The notes under the pieces were generated by a model, which saw nothing but the letters and a program-made list of their open reading frames with translations, did no database searches and had not been told where the DNA came from. A stretch of DNA of 64,000 nucleotides from Vermamoeba vermiformis (taxonomy: Eukaryota; Tubulinea; Echinamoebida), in NCBI GenBank assembly GCA_045837725.1, contig JBEWZL010000209.1, positions 585,274-649,273 on the forward strand. The letters are read 5' to 3'. Numbering within the stretch: position 1 is the first letter of the stretch; every line of letters begins with the position of its first letter. Made by a program: the position numbers and the translations under genes. This document shows, piece by piece, positions 13,294-25,600 of this stretch.

Positions 13294-14129
13294 ATGAGCT
13301 CTCCTGCTTGGGTTTCTTGTAAGTTATAGATATTAATTATAAGATCCGAAAATATATCTAGTGGGCAGTTGCTTGCATTAAACCGATCGGATCTGATCTA
13401 ACTTTATTTGTTTTACAGTGCCTTCATGGGCTGTATTTTATTTGTGCTCTTTGCCTCGTACTGAAGCAGATCAAGCTACTACTAGCGCAAAGCCTGAGGC
13501 CAAATCCGAACCAAAAAATAATAACAAAAATAATACTAAACAACCAGCAGCTAAAACCGAACAAAAATCAAGGTAATATTATTGCACGATTATTTACTAT
13601 CGAAATAATATAATTACAAGCGTAAATTAATTTCTGTTAATTTTCTCGTAGTTCTGCAACGAGCCAAGATCCCGATGCGCAAGCTCGTGACGCTTTTCTC
13701 GCACGTGTAGAAGAAATTAAGAAGATGGGTGCCCAACCCGTCCGCAATCAAATTTTTGGAGCCTTGCACGGCGCTGCTCATCACGCTGGTGCCCTCCAAG
13801 TCAAAATCAACAGTACTCCCAAGAGCGAGCGAGATCCTCACTTCTTTTATTGGGACTTTGTAGACACTACCAAGCGCGATGAATATTACAAGCAAATTAA
13901 CTTCGATTACTCGCACTACTTGGATTCACACGGTCACTCGACGAATCCCGATCCGCACCACTATTACTGGGAGTTCTTGAAGGAGGCCGGCAAGACTGGT
14001 GCCACGCGCGACAGAAAGGGCAGTTGGACTGCTGCCAGTGCACAGCCTAATCGCGAACGACGCGGCTCTGTAGGCCTCAGAGGGGATGCGCGCAGTGCTG
14101 TTCCTGTTGCTAACAACAACAATCAATAA
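13294..14129 (+). CDS. Unrecognised protein, His/Tyr-rich with repeated HYYWEF motif
   Basis: Three exons joined in frame: MSSPAWVS, then LPSWAVFYLCSLPRTEADQ, then the long last exon to the TAA at 14127-14129. After a Lys/Asn/Pro-rich disordered stretch come two similar motifs about 40 residues apart, ERDPHFFYWDFVDTTKRDEY and NPDPHHYYWEFLKEAGKTG, with a matching Q-I-N-F-D-Y-S-H-Y-L between them. The tail is basic and disordered. The doubled motif suggests a short internal repeat, perhaps a peptide-binding or RNA-binding motif. I do not recognise the family and assign no function. Confidence 0.75.
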
Positions 14130-14187
14130 ATGGTAGACTATTAGCGATTAATTAATATAGTCGTATTTGTTGCACTATACGATAGTC

Positions 14188-14418
14188 TCATAAATGTCGA
14201 TATCGCTTTCCTACATTCAGAAGACGAAGTTCGCGCTCAATTTTTTTGTTCGATTGTGCAGATCTTCCAGATGCAGTACCACAAGTAGTACTTTTGACAG
14301 GATTAGTAACTAAAGATCGATTGATTTGGTTGAAATCTCTGCTTGGTAAGTCACTGAAGTTCTTTCCGATTTGTCCTGACTTCATCACTCCACAAAGGTA
14401 CTTAAACTTAACACGCAT
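14188..14418 (-). CDS. Possible small basic protein, divergent from the macrodomain gene
   Basis: A 76-residue open frame beginning MRVKFKYLCGVMKSGQIG, rich in Ser, Arg and Lys. It starts 66 bases upstream of the macrodomain start on the other strand, which fits this window's habit of head-to-head pairs. No family match is evident. The plus strand here also has an open stretch and a donor-like GTAAGT at 14345, so this may equally be a non-coding or oppositely transcribed exon. Confidence 0.3.
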   Translation of the reverse strand: MRVKFKYLCGVMKSGQIGKNFSDLPSRDFNQINRSLVTNPVKSTTCGTASGRSAQSNKKIERELRLLNVGKRYRHL

Positions 14419-14484
14419 TTTAGTAACACCAATAATACGTGTTTGCTGCTAAAAACAAGCGCCAAGATACTTAGCATAGCCACA

Positions 14485-15426
14485 ATGCTGAAAAATATTT
14501 TTGTTAAATCCGCACGCAGGTATAATGAAGTACTGATCGCAGCATAATTATTTATATTAATTTTTAGATTTTATTGCACGAGCCGCCCTTTGATTTTAAC
14601 ACCACAAGATCCGCTGGTCAAAAGACAAGTCAAACTCGCTTCAAATCATATTTTATCGATAAAGAAGAATGATCTAACCGAAGAACGCGCAGAGGCAATA
14701 GTTAATGCAGCGAATGGATACTTGAAACACGGTGGAGGTAAGATCTTTGTTTTTCAATAATTTTGCGCTCAACGCTTAACTTGACGATATCATGTATTTA
14801 ATAGGCATTGCTGGAGCAATAGTAGCAAAAGGAGGTCATATAATTCAGCAACAATCAAATGAAATCATAAAAAAGTTGGGCGGTGAGTGACTGGATCTAG
14901 CGAGTTGTGCTCACCTTCAGAATACTCACTTTATGTCAATGTTATATAGGTGGGTTAGGAGACGGCCAGGTTGTTTCAACAACAGCAGGAAATCTCCCCG
15001 CAGATTACGTGTTTCATGCTGTGGGCCCGATCTACAACAACAACCCGCGCGCTGAAAGTTCGTTGCATTTAGCTGTGACAAACTGTTTGAAGAAAGCCAA
15101 TGCGTTAGAATGTAAGAGTATAGCACTACCTGCTATTAGCACCGGAATATTTGGTTATCCAAAGGTACGTGTTAATTTAGTAGATCGGCCTCACGACTTT
15201 TTAATCATTTTGACGATCGGAGTTCCGAGGCGCCATTTAAAATGAATTTATATATTCTAATGCATTATAGGACGCTGCATCGAATGTTATTATGAAGGCG
15301 ATTCTTGAGTGGTGCGAAAAACATTCAAACCAAGAACCGCTTGACATTCGCATTGTTAATTTTGACGATGAAACAGTGAACGTATTCGTGAAGAGATTCG
15401 ACACTCTATTTGGTGCATACAAATAA
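14485..15426 (+). CDS. Macrodomain protein, likely mitochondrial ADP-ribosyl hydrolase
   Basis: Five exons. The N-terminus (MLKNIFVKSARR, then FYCTSRPL) looks like a mitochondrial presequence. The MacroD-type core follows: EERAEAIVNAANGYLKHGGG, then IAGAIVAKGG, DGQVVSTTAGNLPADYVFHAVGP, LHLAVTNCLKKA, KSIALPAISTGIFGYPK and a final exon ending RFDTLFGAYK. The known reaction is removal of ADP-ribose from Asp/Glu residues or deacetylation of O-acetyl-ADP-ribose. The NAAN and GGG(I)AGAI motifs and the STGIFGYP loop are intact. The last exon (15271-15426) has a near-identical second copy at about 17798-17957. Confidence 0.92.
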
Positions 15427-15663
15427 GTGGGCTTAATAAGCGTAATGTATGTAAATAGCAATTTTTTCGTCGGTAAACCAAAAAACTTAACGCTTTTCAA
15501 CGAGTTCGCATATTGACGATACGACCAGTTTGCAATTAAATCAGTAGTTTTTATGGCCATAAACCCTACCGACTCAATTAATTATTATAATTTTTCGCGG
15601 TTTATTGATCACCTTTGCAACTTTGAACTAACGTTAATTTTAAAAGTGAACAGCAGCAACACC

Positions 15664-17655
15664 ATGCTTCGTTTACTACTGAATTCCAGCCGCAAATATC
15701 TTATGCGACCCTCGCCAATGACGAGACCAGCGGTGCAAATAGGTATGGATGGATTAACGTACTCATTCATTAATTAACGGGAAAGAGTTCTTTAAAACTA
15801 AATCAATTTTTCTAACATATTTGCAGTAGGAAAGAAGTTATTGGCTGCAACGAGCTCAAAAATGTCTTTGTCAGCACGACAAAATTTCATTTTTGTTCCT
15901 CGGCGCCCTTTTTACACGAGCATGCAATTACGAGGTAGGTAAACCACCCCAATTTTGTTACGCATAATCTAATCTCGAATCTTAGCTCCCGATCCACCAA
16001 CTCTGTCAAATAGTAAGTAAATTTTATTGAACAACAACCCAATTTATAATATTTCAGGTGACTTACCGACATTGGACTTTTTAAGATCCAAATGCGATGC
16101 CTTCCCGATCGAGTACGCACCGTTGTCGGCAAAGGCTCGCAACAAAATTTACGACGAGCACCCTCTCAAGCCTTATATGGCAACTACAGCAAGACTGCCG
16201 TTGCACCCACTGACCGGCAAGGTCGACTTTCGTTTTCTGAAGTCACCGTACTACAACGATCCAGTAATTAACAAGCTCGAAAGCGTCAAGCCTTCAGATG
16301 GCATTGCAATTTATCTCCAAGCGGCGTCTGGTGCCGGAAAGACTGGTAAGGCTTGACATTGTTACTCTCCTTTGCTTACGTGCCTAGGATCAATTTTTGC
16401 GCTTGCTAAGAAGTACTTCACCCTGTACATCGAAGTGCATGAATCTAGAGAGGAAGATCCTCTTGATTATTATGACGTTGGGTTTGCTGCCTTCTTGACG
16501 GTGGGAAAACAGTTGGAGACCTCTCTTCGAGGGCAGAATTTGAGTCCTTTCACTCAAACTGCAATCTACACCTGCTTGACACAACTGTTGTGGCTATCAC
16601 AAGCTCTGCTACTCGACAAACTGCGCAGAGCTTACCCAAAGCTGACACCGTCTGGTTGGTTTGCATACTTGACGAGCAGAGGTGGAAGAAATGTGGGCAA
16701 TATTTTTGGGGCATTTAGTGAATGGTTCATAATATCTCTAAGACAGAAACAATATGACGATCTTTTTGTTACTCTCCTGCAACGTCGACTTGACACATAC
16801 TTGGAACAGGTTTCCAAAGATGTTTTTTTTGTGGTTGATGAAGCACAAGTAGCACAGCGCTTGTTTTCTGGCATTGAATTTCAATCATTGAACGACGTAA
16901 AAAGGTAAATTTGGAATTGGGCAGATTCACTTGCTAGCAAGGGGCTGCTAAATGATGAATTCTTGACCACACAAGCATCAACCATCAAAATACTTACCTA
17001 TTGCCTAGGACTTTCTTCTCTGTGCTGACAAACTATTCCCAACCAAGAAAACAAAGTTCTATCATTGCTGGCACTCAAATGCCAAAGTTTGATGCTTTAA
17101 CAAAGAGTGGAGAGTCGAAAATTGGCAAAAACAATTACCATCTTAGCGAGGAGCTAATTGATTATCCAATTGTTTCTGAAGAAGAAGCCATTTCATTTGT
17201 ATCTCAATACTTCAATAATCAACTGGCTAGCAACCTTGACATTCTAACACGCATTGGCTATGTCTGTCAAGGAAGACTTTGTAGAAGTGTGAATCTGCTC
17301 CACTATATTTGGGACTGCAACACTGAATCTAGTAACCTATCTCTTGCTGAAATAGTTCAATTGGGGTTGAAAAGACTTGAGGAGAAAATTCAGAATGAGG
17401 TATTTGCACGACTCAATGCACAAAGTGAAAGATTTAAAGCCAATCCTGCTTTGGCTGAAAAATGTAAGCAACAAGAAATGCATCATTTGCTTATATATAT
17501 TAAAACTTTGGTTGCAGGGAATAGATTACTTCTGGAGTTGTTTATTGGTGCAATCAGCAGTAATGTAATGTTGCCAGAAAAAGAATTCAAAGATCTTGAA
17601 GTGAATGTGGAAGATCTTGGGTTTGCTCTTGTCACAAAAATTGAAGATGATGAAG
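15664..17655 (+). CDS. Crinkler-like P-loop NTPase protein
   Basis: Several exons join in frame from MLRLLLNSSRKYLMRPSPM. The segment DGIAIYLQAASGAGKTGSIF is a Walker A loop (ASGAGKT). KDVFFVVDEAQVAQRLF is a Walker B with D-E, and HESREEDPLDYYD is a linker between them. This arrangement resembles the STAND-type NTPase of Crinkler (CRN/RHS-type) proteins, which occur in oomycetes, chytrids, arbuscular fungi and various protists; in some pathogens they act as nuclear effectors. The C-terminal part (YPIVSEEEAISFVSQYF and on) is helical. The N-terminus resembles an organelle leader. Coding seems to reach a donor at 17656. What follows is a T/A hairpin and then the copied macrodomain exon, so the true 3' end is uncertain. 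Confidence 0.7.
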
Positions 17656-17665
17656 GTAAGGAAAT

Positions 17666-17747
17666 TTTAATTATTTTTAATTATTTTTTTTGTTTTTTTT
17701 TTTTTTTTTTTTTTTCAAATAAAAAAAAAAAAAAAAAAAAAAATTAA
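17666..17747. repeat. Poly(T)/poly(A) inverted repeat
   Basis: A T run at about 17693-17715 is followed by CAAAT and an A run to about 17743, with TTAATTA-like flanks on the left and AATTAAT on the right. The whole can fold into a long A:T hairpin. It lies directly after the last clear coding base of the Crinkler-like gene. It may mark a rearrangement or insertion junction. Homopolymer length may also be affected by sequencing error. Confidence 0.85.
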
Positions 17748-17797
17748 TGCTGTAATTAATCAATATCGCGAATTCTAAAATGAATTTCAATATAAGT

Positions 17798-18000
17798 CGC
17801 AGCGTCGAATGTTATTATGAAGGCGATTCTTGAGTGGACCAGGTGCGAAAAACATTCAAACCAAGAACCACTTGACATTCGCATTGTTGATTTCGACGAT
17901 GAAACAGTGAACGTATTTGTGAAGAGATTCGACGCTCTATTTGGTGCATATAAATAATTGGGCCTTCGAAAGCATAGTGTATGTAAATAGCAATTATTTT
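17798..18000 (+). repeat. Second copy of the macrodomain last exon and its 3' flank
   Basis: This matches 15271-15475. Both copies share the bases coding SNVIMKAILEW and, after a 6-base in-frame insertion, CEKHSNQEPLDIRIV, FDDETVNVFVKRFD and LFGAYK plus stop, then the downstream TGTATGTAAATAGCAATT. By eye most coding differences are synonymous (Pro, Phe, Ile/Phe and Tyr third positions), with few replacements (Asp/Val, Asn/Asp, Thr/Ala). The frame and stop are kept. A duplication that brackets the Crinkler-like gene is the simplest reading. Confidence 0.9.
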
Positions 18001-18330
18001 GACGACATCTAGATCGTGATCAATTTTTTCAAACCGATACTATACATTTATTTATTTACATTCTAAAAATAGCGCTTTACTGGATAAGCAATAATGCTTT
18101 GCATTTGATTTTCTTTTTTAATTATTCCACGCTTGCCAGATCCGTGGATGCAATCTATTTTTGTGGTCAACAGGAGCTTCACGAAAAATACTACCATTTA
18201 AATTGAACGTTGAAATTATTATTACGGTCCCAATACGTTATTAGGATACAATTTACACAGATCTTTTCTTCCATTTATTAATTACTGAAATAGAGCCAAC
18301 GAAGTTCGTACTATTTAAGAATCCTATAGC
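18001..18330. other. Intergenic, no gene seen
   Basis: AT-rich stretch between the duplicated macrodomain exon and the urea transporter start. It probably contains the transporter's promoter and 5' leader. I find no convincing ORF or RNA gene. Confidence 0.5.
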
Positions 18331-19966
18331 ATGGACCACGAAGAAAATAGCGACGAAACAGCTTTCCAAACGAGTTCGAGTGACATTGAAGATGACACGT
18401 GTCACCAAACGACTGCTGAGCGCGCCAATACAAGCGCAGATCTGACGCAGTTATCGCATCGATCAGAAGGCACTGAGACTAGAAGAGTACTAAAACAGCC
18501 TTTATTGTTGAACAATAGTGACACGTTAAGAAGTGGCTCGGGAACTTCATCCGCTAACAGATCTGATGTGGAGCATGCGCGCCCGATTGATGATAGTGAC
18601 GATCACAAGTACGCGGAGATTAATAACCAAAAAAGGAAATATTTTCAATATATTCTGCGAGCCTACGAATACTCGAAGGGAAACATGCCTGCGTGGACCG
18701 AGAAAATGAACGCCATGGACTCGAAGTGGGGTCAGTGCCTCCGATTTATAGACGCCTTATTGCGTGGCGTTAGTCAGGTACTGTATTATCTACACCCTAT
18801 CGCAGCGCAAAAGGAGCTAACAAATCTCTTACAGATCGGATTCGTAAACAGTCCTATTTTTGGCTTAGGAACGTTTCTAGTAGCGCTTTTCACCGAGTAA
18901 GTATAATTATCTATGTTTTTTACTATAGTCTATCAACTTCTATTCAAGTACGTGGATTGGACTCTGCGGCATGGTGGGCTGTTTGTGTACTTCCGTATTC
19001 GCGGTGCTGTTCAAACTGAACAAAGAATCATTTAGGTACGGCATTACAATCCTATTTATTGGTAGTATAATTACGATCTAATGGCCAAGCAGGCTTGGAT
19101 TATTTGGATTTAACGGGTATTTATTTGGTGCCTCGCTCGCGATCTACCTTTCAACTGCTTGGGATTGGCGGACAGTAGTATTAACCATTCTATTGGCGCC
19201 ATTGACTATCGTGAGTCGCGATGGATTAATGATAACTTAACATTAGCTTACTCGATTTTGAACAGATCTTTCAACTTGGTATCGGCAATATTCTATCGCC
19301 CTATAATTGCCCACCATTCGGCTTACCGCTCTGTATAGTCGCCAATCTGCTATTTTTAGCACTCAAAAATGCCCAACCAAAAGTAGAAGCAGCTGTGGCT
19401 AATGCTGTTGCGGGGTACGAAATTCCACACGATGCTTGGGACGCACCAGTATTCTTTCAATCGCTGGGCCGGTGCATTGCTTTAACGTTTTTCAAGCTCA
19501 ATCCATGGTCGTAAGTTTTCAACAAAACTAAACTTCAGTGAGTAAGATCTGTTTTTCTAGATCAATTGGCTTCGCCGCGTTGTTGCTTTTATATTCGCCC
19601 ATCCATACACTGAACGCCGTTACAGGCTCATTAGTTAATACAGCCACTCTTTTTGTCCTCGGTGTGGATGAGGCTAAAATTGCCAACGGAGTTTTAGGCT
19701 GGAACTCGACTCTATTATGTAAGACCCATCAATGCATGGTGCTGTTCACTAACGCCTATTTAATATTAGGCTTGATGCTAGCAGAGTTCTTCAAACACAG
19801 CTTGACTTCGTGGCTGTACGCCATCTTTGCCTCAATATTGACGACGTTGCTGCACGTGAGCATTGCGCCAATGTTTGCGGCGATTGGTTTGCCTGAAATC
19901 AGCTTGCCATACACTATCATTGGATACTTATTCGTCATCTCAAGAGCGCTTGTGGTGCCAGATTGA
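18331..19966 (+). CDS. Urea transporter, UT family
   Basis: The N-terminus is a long acidic, Ser/Thr-rich cytosolic tail (about 130 residues, MDHEENSDETAFQTSSSDIE). The UT fold follows: FIDALLRGVSQVLYYLHPIA, the typical R-G-x-x-Q-V start of the first repeat; GLFGFNGYLFGASLAIYL, the hallmark G-x-N-G-x-L-x-G; and PPFGLPLCIVANLL. A second half begins FFQSLGRCIALTFFKLNPWS and ends LPYTIIGYLFVISR. The inverted two-repeat topology matches bacterial and animal UT channels, which let urea cross the membrane passively. Exons splice in frame across about 50-base introns. The gene heads a series of nitrogen-metabolism genes, so urea uptake or release feeding the neighbouring pathway is a natural inference. 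Confidence 0.9.
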
Positions 19967-20223
19967 GTTGACCAAAAGCATTGCTCAACTCGCTAATTCT
20001 GAACCACAGCACGAAAGGAAACTGCGCACTCCGCTAAGGCACTTCAACTTTGACTGACCAACGACATATATCGGAGGCAGGACGAGATTTGAACATGTCC
20101 CCAGCGGTAAATCCTCTGTTTGCTCGAGCATGCGATTTGCTAGACCATTATTATCAACCTAAATTTATTATTTATATATATTTCGCAAAATTCCTTGTCC
20201 GCGTGCGAGGACCTCATTCGTTC

Positions 20224-22202
20224 TTATTCACCTTGGCCTTGAGAGAAGCTAGGCTTGCCGTTCATCAAGTACAAGTTCTCCATCTTGATAAAGTCGAAGC
20301 CAGCATTGCGAATGCGCATCAACAACGAGATGATCTGCGCGTGCTTGATGGGCTCACCAGTCACAGACTTGAATCTGCAGCGCCAGTGGTCAGTGCAGAA
20401 AGTCTCGGGGAAGCCGTTGGGCCAGACTTTAACACCACGGTTGGTGATCAAAGTCAACTTCATGCCGTCACCGTTCAAACTCGAAATAGCAGTGCCCAAG
20501 TCTTCAGCAGTGCCGTTCTTGGGAGACCAGTGCAAGAAGATGTCGCAACCGATCGTGTCCTTCTTGGCAGGAGGAACATCAGAGACAGTTGGGCGCCACT
20601 CCTTCATCGAGCTGCCGTCTCCCTTAGCGTAGTGCACGGGCTTGAGTTGAACTGGCTTCTTGCCAAGTCGTTCAATAACGGCCTAAAGTGCACGGTCAGC
20701 ACAACTAGTAGATCTAGATCCGGAGCTCGTTCGACGTACCTTAGTGAACTCAGTGGTGCTGACCTTCTTCTTCGAGACACCCTCGCGATAAATATCAGGA
20801 GTGTGGAGACCGTCTTCAATGGTCTTGAGCCAAGCGTTGTGCACGTTCTCAGCTACATCAGGTTGACCAATGTGCGACATCATCATCACAGAGGACAGCA
20901 AGAGACCGGACGGATTGGCGACGTTCTTGCCGGCAATTGGGGGAGCAGAGCCGTGAATGGCTTCGAACATTGCACCGCCGTCACCAATGTTAACGGATCC
21001 ACCGAGACCGACGGAGCCAGTCAATTGAGCAGCGACATCAGAGAGAATGTCACCGTACAAGTTAGGCATGACTACAACGTCAAACATTTCGGGGGTATCA
21101 GCAAGACGAGCAGCACCAATGTCGACGATCCAGCGGTCCTTTTGGATGTCTGGGTAACGAGCACCAACTTCTTCAAAAACTGCACGAAAATTATTAAAAT
21201 ATTTCCTATTAATTATATAATTGATATTAATACCTTTGTTGAACAAGCCGTCGGTCATCTTCATAATGTTGTCCTTAACGAAGCACGAAACTTTCTTGCG
21301 ACCATGTCTACGTGCGTACTCGAAGGCGTATTGAATAATACGCTCGCAACCAGGTCTAGAGATGAGCTTCAAGCATTGAACGACTTGATCGCTGAATTTT
21401 TAAAATGGATTAGTCTAGATCTGAAAATTAGAATTATCTGCTTACGTTTGCTGATGCTCAATTCCTGCGTATAAATCTTCCTCATTCTCACGAACAATAA
21501 CAACGTCCATATTAGGGTGCTTAGTCTCGATGAATGGCGAGTACACATTGCAAGGACGAACGTTCGCGAAAAGGCCCAAAGTCTTACGGATCGTCACGTT
21601 CAAAGATTTGTAGCCACTGCCGATGGGTGTGGTAATAGGACCCTTCAACAAAACTTCATTGATGGTGAGAAAGGTATATTTTTAAAAATTTTAGTAATAA
21701 TTTTACCTCGAGTTTTGCGGATCGAGTCCCAAGATGAAGGAGCAATGCCTGAAGAATGGCCCTAAAAAGGCGAACACGTTAGAAATGGATTCTTCCATGT
21801 TTCAGCGACGTACTGAGAGGTAGACCTTCTCTCCAACATCAATGTGGTCCCACTGAATTGCGGCGCCTGCTCGATCCAGAATTTCTACAGTAGAATTTGT
21901 GATTTCGGGACCTTTGTGGCTCTATTAGTACTCGTAATACGTAGCTGCGTAGCTTTTACATACCAATTCCATCACCTTTGGCAATTGTAACGGCCACCTA
22001 AAAAGATCGTTAAAAATAACAGCAGATTGGATCTACTTTGGTTTACCTTCTCTCGCTGGGCAAACAACGAGGTTGAGAAAGAGCGAGAAGCGGTGTTCTT
22101 AGTAACGGAGTTCAGTGCTTTAACCAGTTAGATTACAAAGCGCTGCGAAAGTGGCGATTTTAACTTACCAGGCTTCGATTTGCTCAATACTTGACGCAAC
22201 AT
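20224..22202 (-). CDS. Mitochondrial isocitrate dehydrogenase, long form with C-terminal extension
   Basis: Minus strand; start ATG at 22202 ([11 protein letters not shown]). A presequence ([15 protein letters not shown]) precedes [10 protein letters not shown]. The body carries [50 protein letters not shown], then [30 protein letters not shown] and [20 protein letters not shown]. These are the substrate, metal and nucleotide motifs of the isocitrate/isopropylmalate dehydrogenase superfamily. The extra C-terminal domain ([20 protein letters not shown] onward) is that of the longer IDH type also known in alphaproteobacteria. The reaction is isocitrate to 2-oxoglutarate plus CO2. Cofactor choice (NAD or NADP) is not certain from sequence. 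It is tail-to-tail with the urea transporter and next to CPS. Confidence 0.93.
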
Positions 22203-22671
22203 GATTGTTTCGCGAAGAGTCGTGCTTCTAGCTCCAAAAGAGGATAACAAATGAGTTGAACTCAGGAGAAACTTCCCACGTGACCTCCGCAACAAAAATT
22301 AAAGATAAAAAAAAGATTGTGGATAAGGATCCGAGGCCTATTGAGGAATTATCCTGTACTATTCCACACTAGTATTATAATCCTTGATTTTAAATACAAA
22401 ATTATCCACGTGTGCCTTGTTTATACTTAAAAGAGATATAAACACGTGACTTTACCTATTTCGGAAATGATCGCCGTAAGCCGGAGAAACGTTATTTAGG
22501 AGCACGGATAGCACCCGATAATTGTACCGAAGATATTTGTTTTTTGGTTAGTGTTCGAAGTCGATTAAGAGAAGAAAGAGCGATTTAAATGACAAAAACT
22601 AAAGTTTATTTCGCAAAAGAGGTAAAATTTAAAAATTATCGGGCTGCTATCTGGCCGATATCTGCGGTTAC

Positions 22672-25600
22672 TTAATGCATGGTGTGAGTAGCGAGGTAAT
22701 CGTCGTAGTTCTTGATGGGCATATCCTTGACGCGAGTCAATGCTTCGGCCAAGAAAGCGCAGACTTGCTCGTTGGTCAAGCAAGGAACACCAAAGTCAAC
22801 GGACTTTCTGCGCAGATGGTAGTTGGAGATGTCTTCGTTGCGAGTAGGGAAGTTAATAACCAAGTCGAGCTTCTTTTGAGTGACCCAAGTGATGGCGTTG
22901 TTAGCGTCCTTTGAGCTGAGGTCGGGCTTGGAGAGCTCCGTGAATTTAACGTTATTCTTCTTCAACAAGGGGGCAACCTCCGGAGTGGCAAACAAAGTGT
23001 AACCGCCGCCGACCAAAGTTTGAGCGGATTTGACGAACTCTTGGGTGACGTTGCCAGAGAGCAAAACGGTCTTTTGCTTAGTGGGCATCTTGAAGTAAGG
23101 AGGAACAGAGGTCATGGCCTTCAAGAAGGCTTCATACTTGTTCTCACCGAAGCAAGCGACTTCACCAGTGGATGCCATTTCAACACCCAAGATAGGATCA
23201 GCACCACCCAAACGTTGGAAGGAGAATTGAGGAGCCTTGACACCGACGTACTTCAAGTCGCTGTTGCACTTGTAGTTAGGAGTGATCTTTTGACCCATGA
23301 AGACCTTGGTGGCAGTCTCGATAAAGTCAATGTCGTAAGTCTTGGAGACGAACGGGAACGAGCGAGAGGCACGCAAGTTGCACTCGATGACGAGGATCTC
23401 GTCGCCCTTGACCAAGAATTGAATGTTGCAAGGACCAGAGATCTCCAAGGCCTTGGCGATCTTGCTGCCCATCTCGAAGACGCGGCTCTTGACTTGTTGG
23501 CTCAAAGTGTCAGAAGGCAAGATCATAGTAGCATCACCAGAGTGAACACCGGCGTTTTCAATGTGCTCAGAGATGGCCCAGTTGACCATAGTACCGTCGC
23601 AGGCAACACCGTCAAGTTCAACTTCACGAGCACCCAAGACGAACTTGGTAATGACAACAGGGTGGTCAGGGTTAACATCAGCAGCCATAGCCAAGTAGCT
23701 GACCAACTCTTCTTCGTTGGCAGCGACGTTCATGGCGGCACCAGACAAGACGTAAGAAGGACGAATCAAGACGGGGTAACCGACCTTCTTGGAGAAGGAC
23801 TTGGCCTCATCCATGGAGCTGAGTTCCTTCCACTCAGGCTGGCCGACGCCAATGCTGTCCAAGAGCTTAGAGAACTTGTAGCGATCTTCGGCTTGATCGA
23901 TCTTGTGCGGGTTAGTACCGAGAACGTTGACGCCGTTCTTGTACAAAGGCAAGGCAATGTTTTGAGGTTGTTGACCGCCGACTGAGACGATGACACCGTT
24001 GGGGCTCTCACGATCGTGGATATCCAAGACACGTTCGAGAGACAACTCTTCGAAGTAGAGCTTGTCGGACTCGTCGTAGTCCGTGGAGACAGTTTCGGGG
24101 TTGTAGTTAACCATGATTGTCTTTTCGCCCATCTTGCGCAAGTTGCGAACGGCAGAAACAGCGCAGTAGTCGAACTCGACGGAGCTACCGATGCGGTAAG
24201 TACCAGAGCCCAAGACCATGACGCCACCCTTGTCTTCGGGGATGTCGCTCTTTTGACCGTTGTAGGTCATGTACAAGTAGTTGGTCTTGGCAGGGAACTC
24301 AGCAGCCAAAGTATCGATTTGCTTGACGACAGGAACGACGCCCATGCCCTTACGAACGCTACGGACTTCGAGTTCGTCGGCCTTGGCGTACTTGCCGATT
24401 TGCTTGTCGGAGAAACCAGCAGACTTGGCCTCACGCATGAGTTCACGAGGAATGTCAGTGACGTTGCCAATGCTGACAATGTTCTTTCTGATCTCCACAA
24501 TGTGCTTCAACTTCTCCAAGAACCACTTGTCGATTCTGGTCAATTGCCAGATAGTGTCAACAGAGTAGCCTTGTTCCATAGCCTTGGCGATGGCGAAGAT
24601 GCGGTTGGGAGTAGGGTTCTTCAACTCCTCGTCCATGTCGCCTTCGAACTTGGCTTCGAAGCCAGCGTTAGAAGGATCGACCATGCGGAGGGCCTTTTGC
24701 AAGGACTCTTCGAAGGTACGACCAACAGCCATGACCTCACCGACAGACTTCATTTGACTGCCGAGGAGAGGTGAGACGCGTTCAAACTTCTTCAAGTCCC
24801 AACGAGGAATCTTGGTGACAATGTAGTCCAAGCTAGGCTCGAAGCAGGCAGAGGTAGACTTGGTGACGCTGTTGGAGATTTGGTGCATAGGAATGCCGAG
24901 AGCAATCTTGGCGGCGACGAAGGCGAGAGGATAACCAGTAGCCTTGGAAGCCAAAGCGGAAGAACGAGAAAGACGAGGGTTGACCTCAATAACGCTGTAT
25001 TCGAGGCTGTTGGGGTTGAGGGCGTACTGAATGTTGCATTCACCGACGATGCCCAAGTGTCTGACGGTCTTGATAGCAGCAGTACGGAGCATGTGGTACT
25101 CTTCGTTGCTGAGAGTTTGAGAAGGAGCGACGACGATGGATTCACCAGTGTGGATACCCATGGGGTCGAAGTTCTCCATGTTGCAAACAGTGATGCAGTT
25201 GTCTTGAGCGTCACGAACGACTTCGTATTCGACTTCCTTCCAGCCCTTCAATGACTTCTCAACCAAAATTTGAGGAGCAGAGCTGAGAGCACGAGAAGCC
25301 AAAGCTTCGAGTTCAGTGGGGTTGTTGGCAAAACCAGAGCCCAAACCACCCAAAGCGTAGGCGGCACGAACAATGACGGGGTAGCCGACCTTTTCAGCGG
25401 CTTCGAGGGCAGCCTTGACGGTGACGACGGCCTCGCTCTTAGCGAACGGCTCACCAATCTCAGCGAGCTTTCTGTTGAAGAGCTCACGATCTTCAGTGGC
25501 CATAATAGAGTCGACGGAAGTACCCAAGACACGAACGTTGTACTTCTCCAAAATACCTTGGTGGGCCAATTCAACACCAGTATTCAAACCGGTTTGACCA

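Noticed and set aside
20050-21474. 474-residue open frame antisense to IDH
   Set aside because: It overlaps exons and introns of a firm IDH gene and reads as the reverse of its biased codons; no protein motif.
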